From: Aquatica leii
Taxonomy: Eukaryota; Arthropoda; Insecta; Coleoptera; Lampyridae
NCBI GenBank assembly: GCA_035610365.1
Contig: CM069433.1
Span: 132,202,545-132,266,544 of the forward strand
Direction: 5' to 3'
DNA: 64,000 nucleotides
Shown: piece by piece, positions 47,476-59,299 of the stretch
Layout of the letters: each line of letters begins with the position of its first letter
Position numbering within the stretch: position 1 is the first letter of the stretch
Notes under the pieces: generated by a model
Databases searched by the model: none
Seen by the model: only the letters and a program-made list of their open reading frames with translations
What the model was told of the DNA's origin: nothing
Position numbers and translations under genes: made by a program

Positions 47476-50135
47476 CGGTTACAACATCGATACAGTCCAT
47501 ACCCTAAAGACGTTCTTGTTTTAGTATAGACTTCGGCCGTGGAGACCGTCGCTACTACATAGGACTTAGTAGTTTGATATCAATAGGAAATAATAAATTG
47601 TGAGTTCAGTGCAAGGCCTAACTTACATGAATATCTGATTTAAAAACTTGTGTTTATCTCTTATAACTGGAAATTAAACCTGAGTTATTAGTTAAAAGAA
47701 AAAAACTTACAGTATTTAATTTTGTTAGTAATAAACAGTTTCCTGTTTCCAAAAAACGATAACTTTAATACTAATTACAATTTTGGCAAACACGCAACAA
47801 AGTAATAAATTATATATATTTTCATTAACTTTTACAAAACCGTTTCTAAAATAACTAATTTCTGTGATTTTTGAAACGTACCTAATTTATTTAAACTTCT
47901 TTCTTTTGTGCTTTTTGATTAAAATATATTTCAAATGCTTATTTATATTTTAAAGATGAAATAAAAATGGTAATAACTTTTTTATTGTTTTGGTTATTAG
48001 CAACAGTAAGAAAAAAGGAAGTGCTATTATACAAAGGTAAAAATTTTATTGTTAATTTGCTTCTGAAATGCTAAATTTTCTTACGCTATAAAAAATAATT
48101 AATTTGTACCTTTGATATCATTATACATCTACAATTCAAAGTATAATTTGGCAAAACGTAGTTCTTTAATACGGTTTTTTGTATAAAAATAACAATGTTG
48201 TAATTCAAAGACAATTTTCCAATATGTCTAATTCTTCCTCGCATTTCACTCAAAAACGTAAAACTAATTTCCTACATTATAAGAAAACTAAGTAAGCATC
48301 AAAAGTTTTATTTTAGTAGCGATTCCAAAGTTTCAGAAAACATTAAAATATTTTTTTAAATTTAATTTAATAATTTAACTTAATAAAGAATTCAATTACG
48401 TTTTGTGCTTAATATAAGTATAATTACAAATAAAAATTTTAAAGAAAGAAATATTTAAGTAATTTGTTTTTTAGTCACTCAAATGTTTATATATAAAATT
48501 TATATAGTCTCTAGAGTCTAGATCATACAAAACAAAGTTAAATTTTATTTAAAATTCCATCTGACAAAATAACTAAACCGTTAGCATTAGTATAAGTGAT
48601 ATAATTAATCAAAAAGAAATAAAAAAAATTATTCTACTTGTTATATAGGATTTAATAAGCAAGCCGGCAACGGTGTAAAGCAAGAATAAAAGGGAGTGCG
48701 CACGCAACACGGCCATCTTCTCAGATTTATTAAAAATGTAATGGTTATGTAAATTAAGAATACAAGTATTTGTAATAAATTACAAGGGTGTTTATTCATC
48801 AATTATCTCACCAAAACCTTATACACTAAAATACATAAAGGTGTATGAAACACTACTAATTAAGAATAATATCTAATATAACTTCCAAAGCAACGAATTT
48901 ATTTAAAGAAAACACGTTTATAAATAGAGTAGTTGATGTCTCTCAACATCAGCACATACTTCAAAAAAGCATTACTATATGATAAATTCTCATCTAAAAA
49001 AAACAAATTTTCCAAAAAACCTGGCTTAATTTTCACAAAAACAAAAACATCTATCTCTTAGTTGCATAGTTATTAAATGGTTTCAATAAACTGTCTATGA
49101 TTAAAATTAAGATTAAAAACAGGTTTGTTACGAAATTTGGTGAGCTTTCCAACTTCATTTTTCAAAACTTATAAGATCGTAAAAGTGAGTACAGTTCCAA
49201 CATTAATCTCTGAACACAAAATCGGTATCAATTAATTTTATAAGCTCAAAAACTGTCTGTTGAAGAAAAAAATTAAGAAATAATTTACTGTGTAATAATA
49301 CTTATCTTACCCAAAAAAGAGACATGTTTTTACGGCAAAATTTGGGAGTTGTAACGTGGATGATTTTCTGACGTATATTTTGCCTAAATGCTTCGGTTGG
49401 CAACTCCTTAGTAACTATTCGTACTTTTAAAAATTTTTTATTGTGCATTTGGTATTCCATTTTTGTGCCCGGGAAAGTTTCGAATTCATTTTCATTACCA
49501 TTGAAATTTAATGCGAGGGTGGTTTTGCCTGTAAGATTTTAGCTAAGATAAATTAAAAATTGTTAATTTCACGTTTAAATTTAGTTATACTCTTTCACTT
49601 ATAACACATTTACCAGTCACATGTTGAAGAACAAGGAATTGTACACTTATGTTTCGAGGACAATATCTAACGATTATTGCAGATTCATCAAACTTCAAGG
49701 ATGTCATATTTGAAGTCTGGACGGAAATATTAACCGGAAATCTGTTCAAGTTTACGATAGTAACAGCATAATTCCGTTTCAGTTAAACATTCAATCTTAA
49801 TTTACATCGTTGCTTCGTGTATTTGGGTTCAAAACTTATTGTTCTGATTTTAGCGTAAAGTGTTGCTCGAGCTCATCGACTAGATCTAGCCGAAGAGATT
49901 TTGCATGTGAGTATCTAATTTGTTTAACATTTTTGTTGTCTTTAGTCAACTCTAAAGCAGCGTTGTTTTGTATGTTTGTTAACTTAACTTAAACATCAGA
50001 TTACATAGCTCTGTAGTACTCTGCAATAATGAGAAAAAATTAAACTGGCAGTTAAGTGAACAAGTTTTTCTAATTTTGCGAGAGATCTAACATTGGCAAA
50101 GCTGGTTTAATGCAGCATCTAAATGTCAACGACCA
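47476..50135. other. No gene seen
   Basis: AT-rich DNA. No open frame above 60 codons with recognisable content. A short GC-richer patch at about 48,660-48,720 has no identified role. Confidence 0.45.
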
Positions 50136-50474
50136 ATCCTAATACAACACCACAATTTAATTCTAAGTGGAATAAATATTATCAGTCAAAAGTTTGTTGT
50201 GATATTGTTGACACTTTACCCGGTTTGGCAGGAAACAAAAGTTAAAGAAATAAATGTATTGTTAATTGATGTCGGACTATAACGCTGTGATACAATGTTG
50301 TAATAAGAACATTTACGTTATCATATGTAATCCTTTTTTGTTTTTACGTTAGTGCAGTTCTAAGCATTCCGACCCACCACATTCGTGACCCCAACGTGAT
50401 CAAAAAAACGACACAGCTAAAGAATCCAGACGCGTTACATTTTGTGTTTTTCGATAAAAACTACTGTGAGTTAA

Positions 50475-51180
50475 GTGTTTTTATTGCAAACAATTTGCGA
50501 GACGATAGATACAGAGACTTCACCTGGTGCTGAAGTTCTTACAATGGGCCGAAATCCACCTTTATTATCCTCTTTAAAAGTTGTAAAACATTTAAAATTG
50601 CCACCGATTTGGCAGGTGAACACCGTTCTTTGGTTTTCGCAAGTAGACGCGCTATTCCACACATACAATATACAATCAGACAACATACGTTATTATATAA
50701 GTATTGCAGCATTGGATAGTGACGTTTTACAGCAAGTTTCAGACTTTATTATAGACCCACAAAAAAAACAAATACCAAGGTAGAAAGAGAAACTAGATCA
50801 CTCGTTTTACGGATTGGGAAGTTTGCTAACTAAAAAAAACGTCTTACTGAAATGGAACTAGAAGACAAAATGTCTTCCTAACTCTTAACAACAATGAAAG
50901 TTCTTGCATCCAATAAAGCAAGTGATAATGTAATTCGCACAAAAGCTTCTGGCTCAAATACAAGCAGTCCTTTGTAACAAATGATACTGATTTGAAAGCT
51001 TAACTGCCATTGCAGACAAGGTAGGTGGTAGGTCAAATTAAATATTGTCACTGTTTCTACAAAAACAGCTCTTTTAACGTCAAATTAACAAAATGCAGCT
51101 GTTACAGCGCTGGAAAGACAAATTGCCAAACTGGTAAACGAAATAGGAATCGAGGCGAAAAGAAAACGCAAATCGGTGTT
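50475..51180 (+). pseudogene. CsRn1-type gag
   Basis: The open frame 50,475-50,783 reads HLKLPPIWQVNTVLWFSQVD, ALFHTYNIQSDNIRYYISIA and DSDVLQQVSDFIIDPQ. This is the CsRn1 Gag pattern 'KLPPFW-x-x-x-P-x-LWF-x-Q-V-E-x-x-F'. After 50,783 the frame shifts, but residues equivalent to 'K-E-K-L', 'L-G-D-K-x-P-S' and a LERQIAKLVNEI helix (about 51,105) can still be followed. No zinc knuckle is seen, which fits this lineage. Confidence 0.8.
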
Positions 51181-51309
51181 TCTATTCCAAACGATTCAAA
51201 ACCAACGCAAGAAAGTGTAGACCCCCGTGTAGCTTCCGATCTACTGCAATTGATGAGGAAAAAGAGCGCAGCTGTGGTCAGTAGGTGCTGTTGGCGACGG
51301 CAAAGAACA

Positions 51310-52700
51310 AACCAAACAAAACCGCCTCTTCGTTAGTGACAAACAAATAGGTATTCGTTTCTTAGTGGATACAAATGCGGATATTTAAAAGTTATAAGAA
51401 GATAAGTTAAAGTTAATTGAGTAGACGCAAACAAATCAAAATTTCAAAGAAATAAACAACCAAACAAACAAAAGAAAAAACTTAATTACATTACAACAGA
51501 AAATAAATAATTACAAAATAAAATAAATTCCGTAACTCAATCAAAACAAAATCGAAAATCTTAATACTATAGCACGAAATTAATAAATTATCAGATTTAA
51601 CGTCGATAAAACACAATTTAAAAATTTGTTACATATCGTCTTTAAAATAACACAAATGACAAATGTATTACGTTCACCAATTTAATTTAAAGGGTATAAA
51701 ATAAATACCTTAAATTTTCGTCGTAGTAGATTCAGAAAGAGGCTTCTGGTTGATCATAAGGTTGCCAGATGTAGGCAAGAAAATCGGAAGGGTACCGTCA
51801 ACAGACAAGGTTCCGTCGGAAGATTCTCCAAAAAAAAGTCGCCACAAAGACGAAAATAAAACCGTGACACAACTTAACTTACACGATTCTACATTACGTA
51901 AAAATAAAACCAAACTCGGGAAAACGTGAAATATTAAAAACCGTAACTCTACGAAACAAAATTTCCACCAACAAAACGAAAAATTCACTATTCTTTCTGC
52001 ATCACTTTCACGGATACCTCCAATTCTTAAGAGTTGATTTACCCCAAAACCCGGACTACATTTTGATGTTTTTAATGCTTGCGAATCATCTGCTCCCAAA
52101 ACCAAAATCACATATATTTATAAACTTGGTGCACTACCACTTCCATTGAAAAATGTGACGGAAATCTTTGTAAAAGAAAACAGTACAACAAAGACGTGGA
52201 AAGAAGATGCAAACAGATTTAATTAACACGCAAAAGCCCAGTTCGTAGACTGCCTTCTCACGGAAGAAATGCAACATTTGCAAAACCAAAATTTCCAAAT
52301 TAAAAGATTTCATTACAACCATTAAAATTATCTTTGAAACTGAATATTAAAAATGTCTATCGGAAGTAATAAATTATAAAGATGGGCTCCAAATGTAATA
52401 TAATAAAATCGACATGAATGGATCAAGGGCAAATGCATCAAATATGTAATACAATAAAAATTGGAATTAAAATGAATTTGAAATCGTGATATAAATTTAA
52501 TAACGATGCGAACTTACAAAGAAAACAAAACAAATTCAAATACCGGGTCTTGCACGAAAGAAAACGCACAAAATCAAACGACGGTTACAATTTTAATCGA
52601 CCTAATACATCGAAAACTGATCGACAATCGCACAGAACTCGCTATCACATGCGAGTCAGTACCTGCAGTTAAAACCTCAGTGACCACAGTCGTTAAACAT
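51310..52700 (+). pseudogene. CsRn1-type protease, split by an insertion
   Basis: RLFVSDKQIGIRFLVDTNAD at about 51,325-51,385 is the protease start. The active-site motif 'DTGAD' reads DTNAD, so the Gly after Asp-Thr is lost. The C-terminal strand DLIHRKLIDNRTELAITC is found only at about 52,595-52,650. The roughly 1.1 kb between (51,420-52,560) does not look like protease and is probably inserted DNA; it contains an unrecognised 133-codon frame on the minus strand. Confidence 0.65.
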
Positions 52701-52779
52701 TCAAAGTATCATGTTTAAAAAAAAATCCTAAACTTTACAATTTAGAAAATCTTTGTGCTGGAAGAAAGCATGATATAAA

Positions 52780-53430
52780 ACACCAGATCATAACAAATGG
52801 TTGTCCAGTCTCTCGAAAACTTCGGGCGGTTATCCCCAGAAAAGTTAAAAACAGCGAAACTGGAATTCGAGTACTTCATAAAGTTGGGTATTTGTAGACC
52901 GTCGAAAAATTAGTCAGCAAGTTCTTGGAACGGAGACTACTGCCGCCTCAATAATTACGGTGCCTGATATTCATTTACAAGAATTGGTACACCAATTGTA
53001 AGGTAAGAAAAGAGTAGCCATTGATTTAGTAAGAAATACAATCAAATTCCGCTGTCATCACACTATTAGGTTTATATGAGTACCTGCATAACATTTGGTC
53101 TATGTAATGCTGCTTAAAACTTTCAGCGTTTCATGAATACTGTACTTGTGCTACTGCTACATTGACGATATCCTAGTATTCTCGAACAGCGAGCAGCAGC
53201 ACGAAGAGCACTTACGATTACTATTCCACGTTTGCAAGATTTTGGCATTTCAATCCTGCAAAATGTTTATTTGGACAAATTAACTATTCGAGCTACTCCT
53301 TTTCCAAATAGAGCACGACTCCTCTTATCTGCAAAAGTTCAAGTATCAAAAAATTACCCAAAACCACAAACCGTAAAAGAATTACGGCGTTTTTTCTTCA
53401 TTTTTAGAAAAGGTTTGTAAAGGACGCAGC
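52780..53430 (+). pseudogene. CsRn1-type reverse transcriptase
   Basis: About 52,780-52,910 reads HIITNGCPVSRKLRRLSPEK and LKTAKLEFEYFIKLGICRPS, the CsRn1 RT start. A long deletion removes the first catalytic Asp region. The active site YIDDILVFSNSEQQHEEHLR is present at about 53,160-53,220. KPQTVKELRRFF (about 53,365) follows. Stops and frameshifts are many. Confidence 0.8.
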
Positions 53431-53599
53431 GCAAACGCAACTAATGCTCAACAAATACACCAAAAAAAGTCTAAAAGACGATAAAAGGCCAACCCAATAG
53501 GCTTCAACGGCCAAATCAGTTTTTAAAAAAATGTGAAGCTGACTTAGCAAATGCTACTTTTCAAGCCTTTATAATAGACACGTCTGACACTGCTACAGG

Positions 53600-54250
53600 C
53601 CTTCAGTAACTGCGAAAACGTATAGAAACCCCTGAGATTTAAAAAAAGAACTGAACGCTACGCAACAAAACTATAGCGCGTATAACCAGGAATTGCTTGC
53701 AATGTGTGAGACAGTTAAATACATCAGATATATGATCGAAAGTAGACAGTTAACTATCCAGACAGATCATAAACGGTTAATATTTGCTTTCTGGCAGAAA
53801 TAAAAAAAGCTTCTCTACGTTAGCTTCCCACTTAAATCTAATCGAACAGTTTACCACCGACATCGTACATATTGCGGCACAAAAAAATACAATTGCCGAC
53901 GCACTAAATAGAACAGAGGAGGTCGATATAATGATCGCTATCGACTTAAAGACGTTGGCAAGAGAACAAAAAAAGACAATAATAGGAACATCTTTCAAAC
54001 TCCAGCATTACGTTTCACCGGGAACTAAAAATAAACTACTTTATATTCATCGATTAACCAAGACATTACAGATTGCGCACAAACCTGCATTCCTTGCCAA
54101 TGCTCCAAATCGGAAAACGCAAAAACCATACTATAAAAGTTTCCTATTCGCAGCATGACCACCGGTACATATTTTCAAAGTTAACTCAAAAAAACTATAT
54201 AGAACGACCACAGGTAAGACTGCCAGATGGTCAATAGGCTTTGACAACGC
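53600..54250 (+). pseudogene. CsRn1-type RNase H and integrase scrap
   Basis: LNATQQNYSAYNQELLAMCE with VKYIRYMIESRQLTIQTDHK (about 53,650-53,775) is the RNase H middle. FTTDIVHIAAQKNTIADALN (53,850-53,910) is its end. About 54,030-54,170 has CQCSKSENAKTI-like residues matching the 'C-x-x-C-Q-x-x-K' part of the integrase zinc finger. The DDE core is absent, so the element is truncated here. Confidence 0.75.
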
Positions 54251-54406
54251 TAGAGGAGTTGGAAAACGACACTATTAAAGTTAATTGTAAAATACGATGA
54301 AATTATTTAACCTCCTAATGGTGTATTTAAGTAAGGTGTTTAAATCCTTCAATTGTAGGAGAATGGTGACAAGAAAACACAACTTAAAGTGTTTTTTTTT
54401 TTTTGT

Positions 54407-54443
54407 AGGCAACGTTTCGTGAACAGTGTGTTCACTTCATCAG
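54407..54443 (-). ncRNA. Hammerhead-like core in the left arm
   Basis: On the minus strand: CTGATGA (54,443-54,437), the 7-bp hairpin GTGAACA/TGTTCAC, GAAA, then CGTTGCC. It mirrors the right-arm copy. See the right arm for limits. Confidence 0.4.
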
Positions 54444-54829
54444 GCCTCTGTTTAATAAATGAGAAAAAAGACAAAATTAACAAAACATAAATACAGCTCA
54501 GGTGTAACAAACAAACTTTTTAAGTAAATAATGAGTTGTAAAAAACTAAACAATACAATCGTTTACATGAACAAACAACATTAAACCAACAGAATCAAGT
54601 CAAATGATATAAAATAGACAAATTACTTACAAAAAAACTAAGAACATGTAGTGGTGGTCCGCCAACACAGTCGATAACATTTAAACAATAAATTCAAAAC
54701 AAGAAACACATAAATTGTATTGTTTAGTTTTTTACAACTCATTATTTACTTAAAAAGTTTGTTTGCTACACCTGAGCTGTATTTATGTTTTGTTAATTTT
54801 GTCTTTTTTCTCATTTATTAAACAGAGGC

Positions 54830-54866
54830 CTGATGAAGTGAACACACTGTTCACGAAACGTTGCCT
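54830..54866 (+). ncRNA. Hammerhead-like core in the right arm
   Basis: CTGATGA (54,830-54,836), a perfect 7-bp hairpin GTGAACA-CAC-TGTTCAC, then GAAA (54,855-54,858) and CGTTGCC. CUGAUGA, stem II and GAAA in this order are the conserved core of hammerhead ribozymes, which are known in Penelope-like and other retroelements. I did not find a convincing helix III/helix I partner with the cleavage triplet in the same arm, so self-cleavage is unproven. Confidence 0.4.
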
Positions 54867-54944
54867 ACAAAAAAAAAACACTTTAAGTTGTGTTTTCTTG
54901 TCACCATTCTCCTACAATTGAAGGATTTAAACACCTTACTTTAA

Positions 54945-56449
54945 TTGTAAAACTTTTATAACATAGGATATAAAAGATAATTGATATAATTATTTACCAA
55001 AAAAATATTTTGACCTATGCGCTATAGAATAAAGTTATGTCATAAATAAAGTCCGTCTAGCCACGTTGACGATTTATTAAAATGTATGGCAATCTTGTAC
55101 AGGTGACAGAAGATATATTTAGAATATCTTTCTTGATTTCCATAATTAGCTAAATGCCCTTGAAAAAAGTCGTATTCGGCGATCATTTCTACATTTCTAA
55201 AATGGTTACCATTATGACAAGAACTAAGTAATTTTGTATCTCCAAAAAACCGTAAGAAAAGTGTTCTCAAAATCAAACGCATGGAAAACAGTACACATTT
55301 CCTATAGACGGAGAGTACACAATCAATTCTATTTTTATTTGTTTGCCGTTGATATGTGTTCTAATAAACAGAAAAATCAGTAAATTTCTTTTTCCTATAT
55401 TTGTATTGCTGCCTGAAACCGAAACTCGCCATCCAATCGTTGGTAGTCATTTTCTTATTATGGTCTCAATAAATCTTGGTTTTGTGGAAGTAACTGAACT
55501 TCTGACTTCGCCTAATAAAAGAACAGTAAGTAGAACATAACCTTCAGCAAAAAACAGGCCCACCGCCATCATTTCACTTTAGTTTGCTATTGACTTATGA
55601 CGGTTGAGAAAGACTTAAAGGCAAATTTTTCTTCGGGAGTTGACATTCTACATTTATTAAAAGAAAAACGACAATCAACATTTATGTTATCTTAACGTGT
55701 TTTGAACACCACTAAAAGAAATATTTATACCGGGTGTTAAAAAAAATGTAAAATACTTCAAGGGATTATAAAGAGACCCAGAAGAAACTAAAAAGTCTCA
55801 ACACTGATCTCTTTTGGGGCTGATCAGCAGTAGGAGACGCACTCTAATGTACTTCCACAACTGTCTCGACAAACCGTGTTTACATTTACAGTTTATGACT
55901 TAGGTTTTTCTGAACTACAAATTATTTATCAAAACAAAATCGTCTCATCTCAGTAATGGTAGATTTTTAATAATTGGTGTTGAATAAGATTTTTTAGATA
56001 TTTTTGAATCCGTATACACGCTGTTAAAATATTTTACGTTTGTTTTTGTTTGTGAACACTTGAACACGTATTTTATTTTGAGTAAAGGGCTCGAGAACTA
56101 TATTAAAGTAGTATTACAATATGTCTATTTCACTCTCCTGTATTAGAAGATAAATTATGGAGGGAGTTCCCAAGATATGGATGGTCTAAGGGCCTTCTCT
56201 ATATGGTTTAATCCGTCACTAATTCGTGTAAAAAAAATTGATAGTTATTGCAGCAATAACAAAAAAATAAAAACAAACCAAATTTCATAGATAATTTTAC
56301 ATTGAAAAAATTCTAGACTAAATACAGTACTTCACATCTTTTTATTATTTATTCATTGTATGTAATTTTGATAAAATAGTTCACGTGTACTATTTCTATT
56401 TAGATATTCTCTAAACTTCGTTTTAATACAATATAATACAGTCTACGGT
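54945..56449. other. No gene seen
   Basis: AT-rich DNA. Near 55,730 is TACCGGGTGTTAAAAAAAATG, which looks like a transposon end ('GGGTGT' type), but I found no inverted partner. Short frames at 55,040-55,540 have no motif. Confidence 0.4.
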
Positions 56450-56650
56450 TTTAGCTTTTAAAGACGTCTGCGCAGAATAATATGAGAAAAACAACGTGGA
56501 ATATTGACGGGAAGTGTTCGATTATTACACGATAATGCACCTGTTCACACCGCTGAAGTTTCTCAAGCTGATATTCAGGATTGTAATTTGGAACAATTAA
56601 ACATTTCTAATATGGATCCGCCAAATTTTCTTTTTCCCGATAAAACAGTT
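56450..56650 (+). pseudogene. mariner transposase scrap
   Basis: The plus strand reads GVLL-like residues, then LLHDNAPVHTAEVSQADIQD, CNLEQLN and DPPNFLFPDK. This is the mariner core 'L-x-H-D-N-A-P-x-H' with the second catalytic Asp, and the degraded 'Y-S-P-D-L-x-P-x-D-Y-F-L-F' that follows. In the latter the third catalytic residue is gone. About 60 codons remain. Confidence 0.8.
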
Positions 56651-56659
56651 TAATTATAT

Positions 56660-57929
56660 TTGTTTTAGTTTAAAATCGTTTATAAAATAATGTAAAGAGT
56701 CCGTTGGACTAAACAGTTTCTTAACATAAAACACCACCGAAGAAAATGTATACAATAAACTTCACACACTAGATCTGAATATTCACATTTGAATACAAGA
56801 TTAGTATGAAGCCTTCAGCACGAGCAGAAAAACACTAAAGAGGTTTTTTTAATGTCACAAAAATTTAATTAGTGTTCAACGCGGATTTAAACAGTAAGAT
56901 TTAGAAATACATGAAATTTAAACCAATTATTTCACATCAAGTTTTTCTGATTTATAAATTGCTTTTCAAATACATCTGACAATTTCTGTGACATTGCTTT
57001 AGAAGAAAATTTCCTTTCTCAAAACTGAAACTAATTAAGACATATTTGAAATTCACAACGTTACAAGAAAGATAAAATCTGACGATATTGGCAAATGTAC
57101 AAACTATAAAATTCAAAGAGAATATTTAAACGGTTCAATAGCAAACAAATTACGAAAAAACTTATTCAAACAATTAGTATATTAATGTTCTTTTTTACTG
57201 TTACCTTTTTTAAAACACACATTTGAATTAGCACAAAAATACAATTTGTTGCAAACGCGTGTTACAAAAAAGTACAAAGGATAAAGTTTACATTAAACTT
57301 TGAAAAAAAATGGTATTGCGACTTCACAATCATATTTCCACGTATTTTTGCGTTTCCCAAAAATTTACTCTTTTATTTACACAAAATAGAATCTAAAACT
57401 CAATTCAATATTTAAACTGCAAAGGCAAACTGTTTAAATGTGTAATATTTATTTATTATAAATTATACGTATATTAACGTAAATCAAAATTTTATGTATG
57501 TCAATAATTGTTTTCTTTGGCGAAATTCAATGATGCAAACAAATATCTTTGTATATCTAACGAAATAAAAATGTTTTCGCTAAACGATTAAAGCATTTGA
57601 CGGAGTTTTTGAATTGTAACGTAGTTATCAAAAATAGTACATTTTAAACAAAAAAAAATTACGTGAAATAAATTACAATTATTTATGACTTAGATATTTG
57701 CAATAAGGCGTGGCCCGAAATGTAAAATAAATGCGAGCTGTAACATCAATTTTAAATTTTTGAAATTGCGACCAATTATAAATTTTGTTTAGATTTTTGT
57801 TTCTTCGGGAACGATTCATATTTTTTATTCATCGTCAAAACTGATTCGTACGAGAAATATGTTAGTGTAAACGTGGCTTTATAGTTTCGCTTTGTGCTTT
57901 GTCCAACAACACTACTGGCTGAACATACA
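56660..57929. other. No gene seen
   Basis: This AT-rich DNA has no open frame or family motif that I can support. Confidence 0.5.
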
Positions 57930-58966
57930 CGCCCGACGAGGCTTTCATCTTTAAATATTCACACGCATCCACGTTATAAATGGGTGTAGTACTTTTGCTG
58001 CTAATGTGAAAGTCGTTCTGGGGTAAGAATTGACTGTATTTTTCTGATTTAGTTTGATTTTTTCGTAGTTGTCATTAGCAAATTTTTGATACACACATGC
58101 ATGCCATTAATGTAAAGATATTAACACCTTTTAAATGATTTCGGGAAAATTTTTACGATAACGTCACAACCTTCGATACAATGAAAAAGGTGCTACCTCT
58201 ACGTTGATTAAGGATATCGATTTATCCCATTGAATACTACAATTGTAAACGTCTTGGTAGACCCACTTACTAAAATATCCATATGAATCTGGGGGAAACT
58301 TGGCGCATCTGGTTTTTTTTTCATAGATCGTATAAACCGAAGAGAATTTATTTGTAATAACGCCATAGGTATGTCATTGTTTATTTCAGCAAATTTTAAG
58401 AAGTCTCTTATTCTAATTTTCTTTTATCTAAGTGGTCAGTCGTTTGCACGTATTATTGTATGTACATATCACGTTGTCACAATTAATTATAAAACTTTTT
58501 TGTGTGTAATATGTTAACGGGTGCGCTCGGATTCTCTTAATCATCAAGATACTGCATATTTGTATTATATTTACCAATGTAAATCTGTTCGTTTGGAATG
58601 TACATGTTAGGCCGACAAGTTTAATTTTACGTACGACGTGTTGCCCAACCGAAGGGAGCCTGTATCAATAATTATTGTCTGTGATCTATACCACCATACT
58701 AGTAACTGATTGCTTTTATGTAAATCTACTTCGCTTCTCCTTTCTAGCCTCTCTGTAATGAAATCAAAATATATTCGTGTTACAACTTGTGTGTTGTCGT
58801 TTGTTCTCTTTCAGCCTTGGATAGATTTAAACGGTGTCTTCCGTTCTAGTTTATAACCGTTTTGGCGTTTTTTAAATCTTATGTTATAATTAGCACAATG
58901 AGACCTGCGATCCGCTTGCCGATTCAACTGATTTAGTCGCTAGCAATTAAGTTACAAGAAAATCTT
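57930..58966 (+). repeat. R1kb dispersed repeat, copy C (fullest copy)
   Basis: At about 1,040 bp this is the reference copy. Ordered landmarks: GGCTTTCATC (57,940), ATAAATGGGTGTAGTACTTT, CTACGTTGATTA, GAAACTTGGCGCATCTGG (58,292), GTGCGCTCGG (58,521), TGTTAGGCCGACAAG (58,605), ACGTGTTGCCCAACCGAAGG, TTCTCTTTCAG, ATAGATTTAAACGGTGTC (58,820), GTTTTGGCG and GAGACCTGCGATCC (58,900). It has no long frame. The class is not known; the stretch from TGTTAGGCC to GTGTTACA could be a short LTR, but homology between copies extends well past both ends. Confidence 0.8.
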
Positions 58967-59299
58967 CGTAACACACTTTACAACGCCTTGACGAGAATTC
59001 GATTTCATTAGCAGCAGCTGTGCCCAGAGTAAATTTTGTTCCTGTTGGAATATCTGAAGGTGTTAACTTGTTAATCTGAGAACGCTAAAAAAACAGCATT
59101 AAAATGATATGTATTTTATATGACTATTTTGATGTTGACTAACTCCAAAGAACATTTATTTCTTGCATCTACATATTCTTATTTAACAGTTTTTCCTATT
59201 ACAGAATTATGACGACTTTGGTATTAATTACCAAATTTTAAAAACGATTGATTTGTTATAACAAAGCTAAAACCCAAGAAAATTTACATACTAAGAGTT

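Larger units (their letters stand above)
50382..54260 (+). mobile_element. Degenerate Ty3/gypsy retrotransposon, CsRn1 type
   Basis: A primer-binding-site-like TTCGTGACCCCAACGTGAT at 50,382 resembles the tRNA-Trp complement used by the CsRn1 lineage. Gag, protease, RT, RNase H and an integrase scrap follow in gypsy order. The 5' LTR probably ends just before 50,382, but I could not fix its start, and no 3' LTR was found. About 1.1 kb of foreign-looking DNA separates the two halves of the protease. All domains are broken. Confidence 0.8.
54329..54941. mobile_element. Near-perfect foldback element, 230-bp arms
   Basis: Arm 54,329-54,559 is repeated inverted at 54,714-54,941, with very few mismatches apart from the length of a T run. 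A 154-bp unique spacer lies between. The ends read AAGTAAGGTGTTTAAATCC and its complement. Each arm carries a hammerhead-like core directed outward and an adjacent A/T homopolymer. Such identical arms suggest recent origin or gene conversion. A target duplication is not obvious. Confidence 0.9.

Noticed and set aside
51710-52111. 133-codon minus-strand frame
   Set aside because: No recognisable family; kept only as part of an unexplained insertion.
54830-54866. Complete self-cleaving hammerhead ribozyme
   Set aside because: Only the CTGATGA-hairpin-GAAA core is seen; helix I and III partners with a cleavage triplet were not found, so only 'hammerhead-like' is claimed.
58605-58784. Short LTR (TGTTAGGCC ... 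GTGTTACA) within R1kb
   Set aside because: Homology between copies extends far beyond both ends and no flanking duplication is seen.
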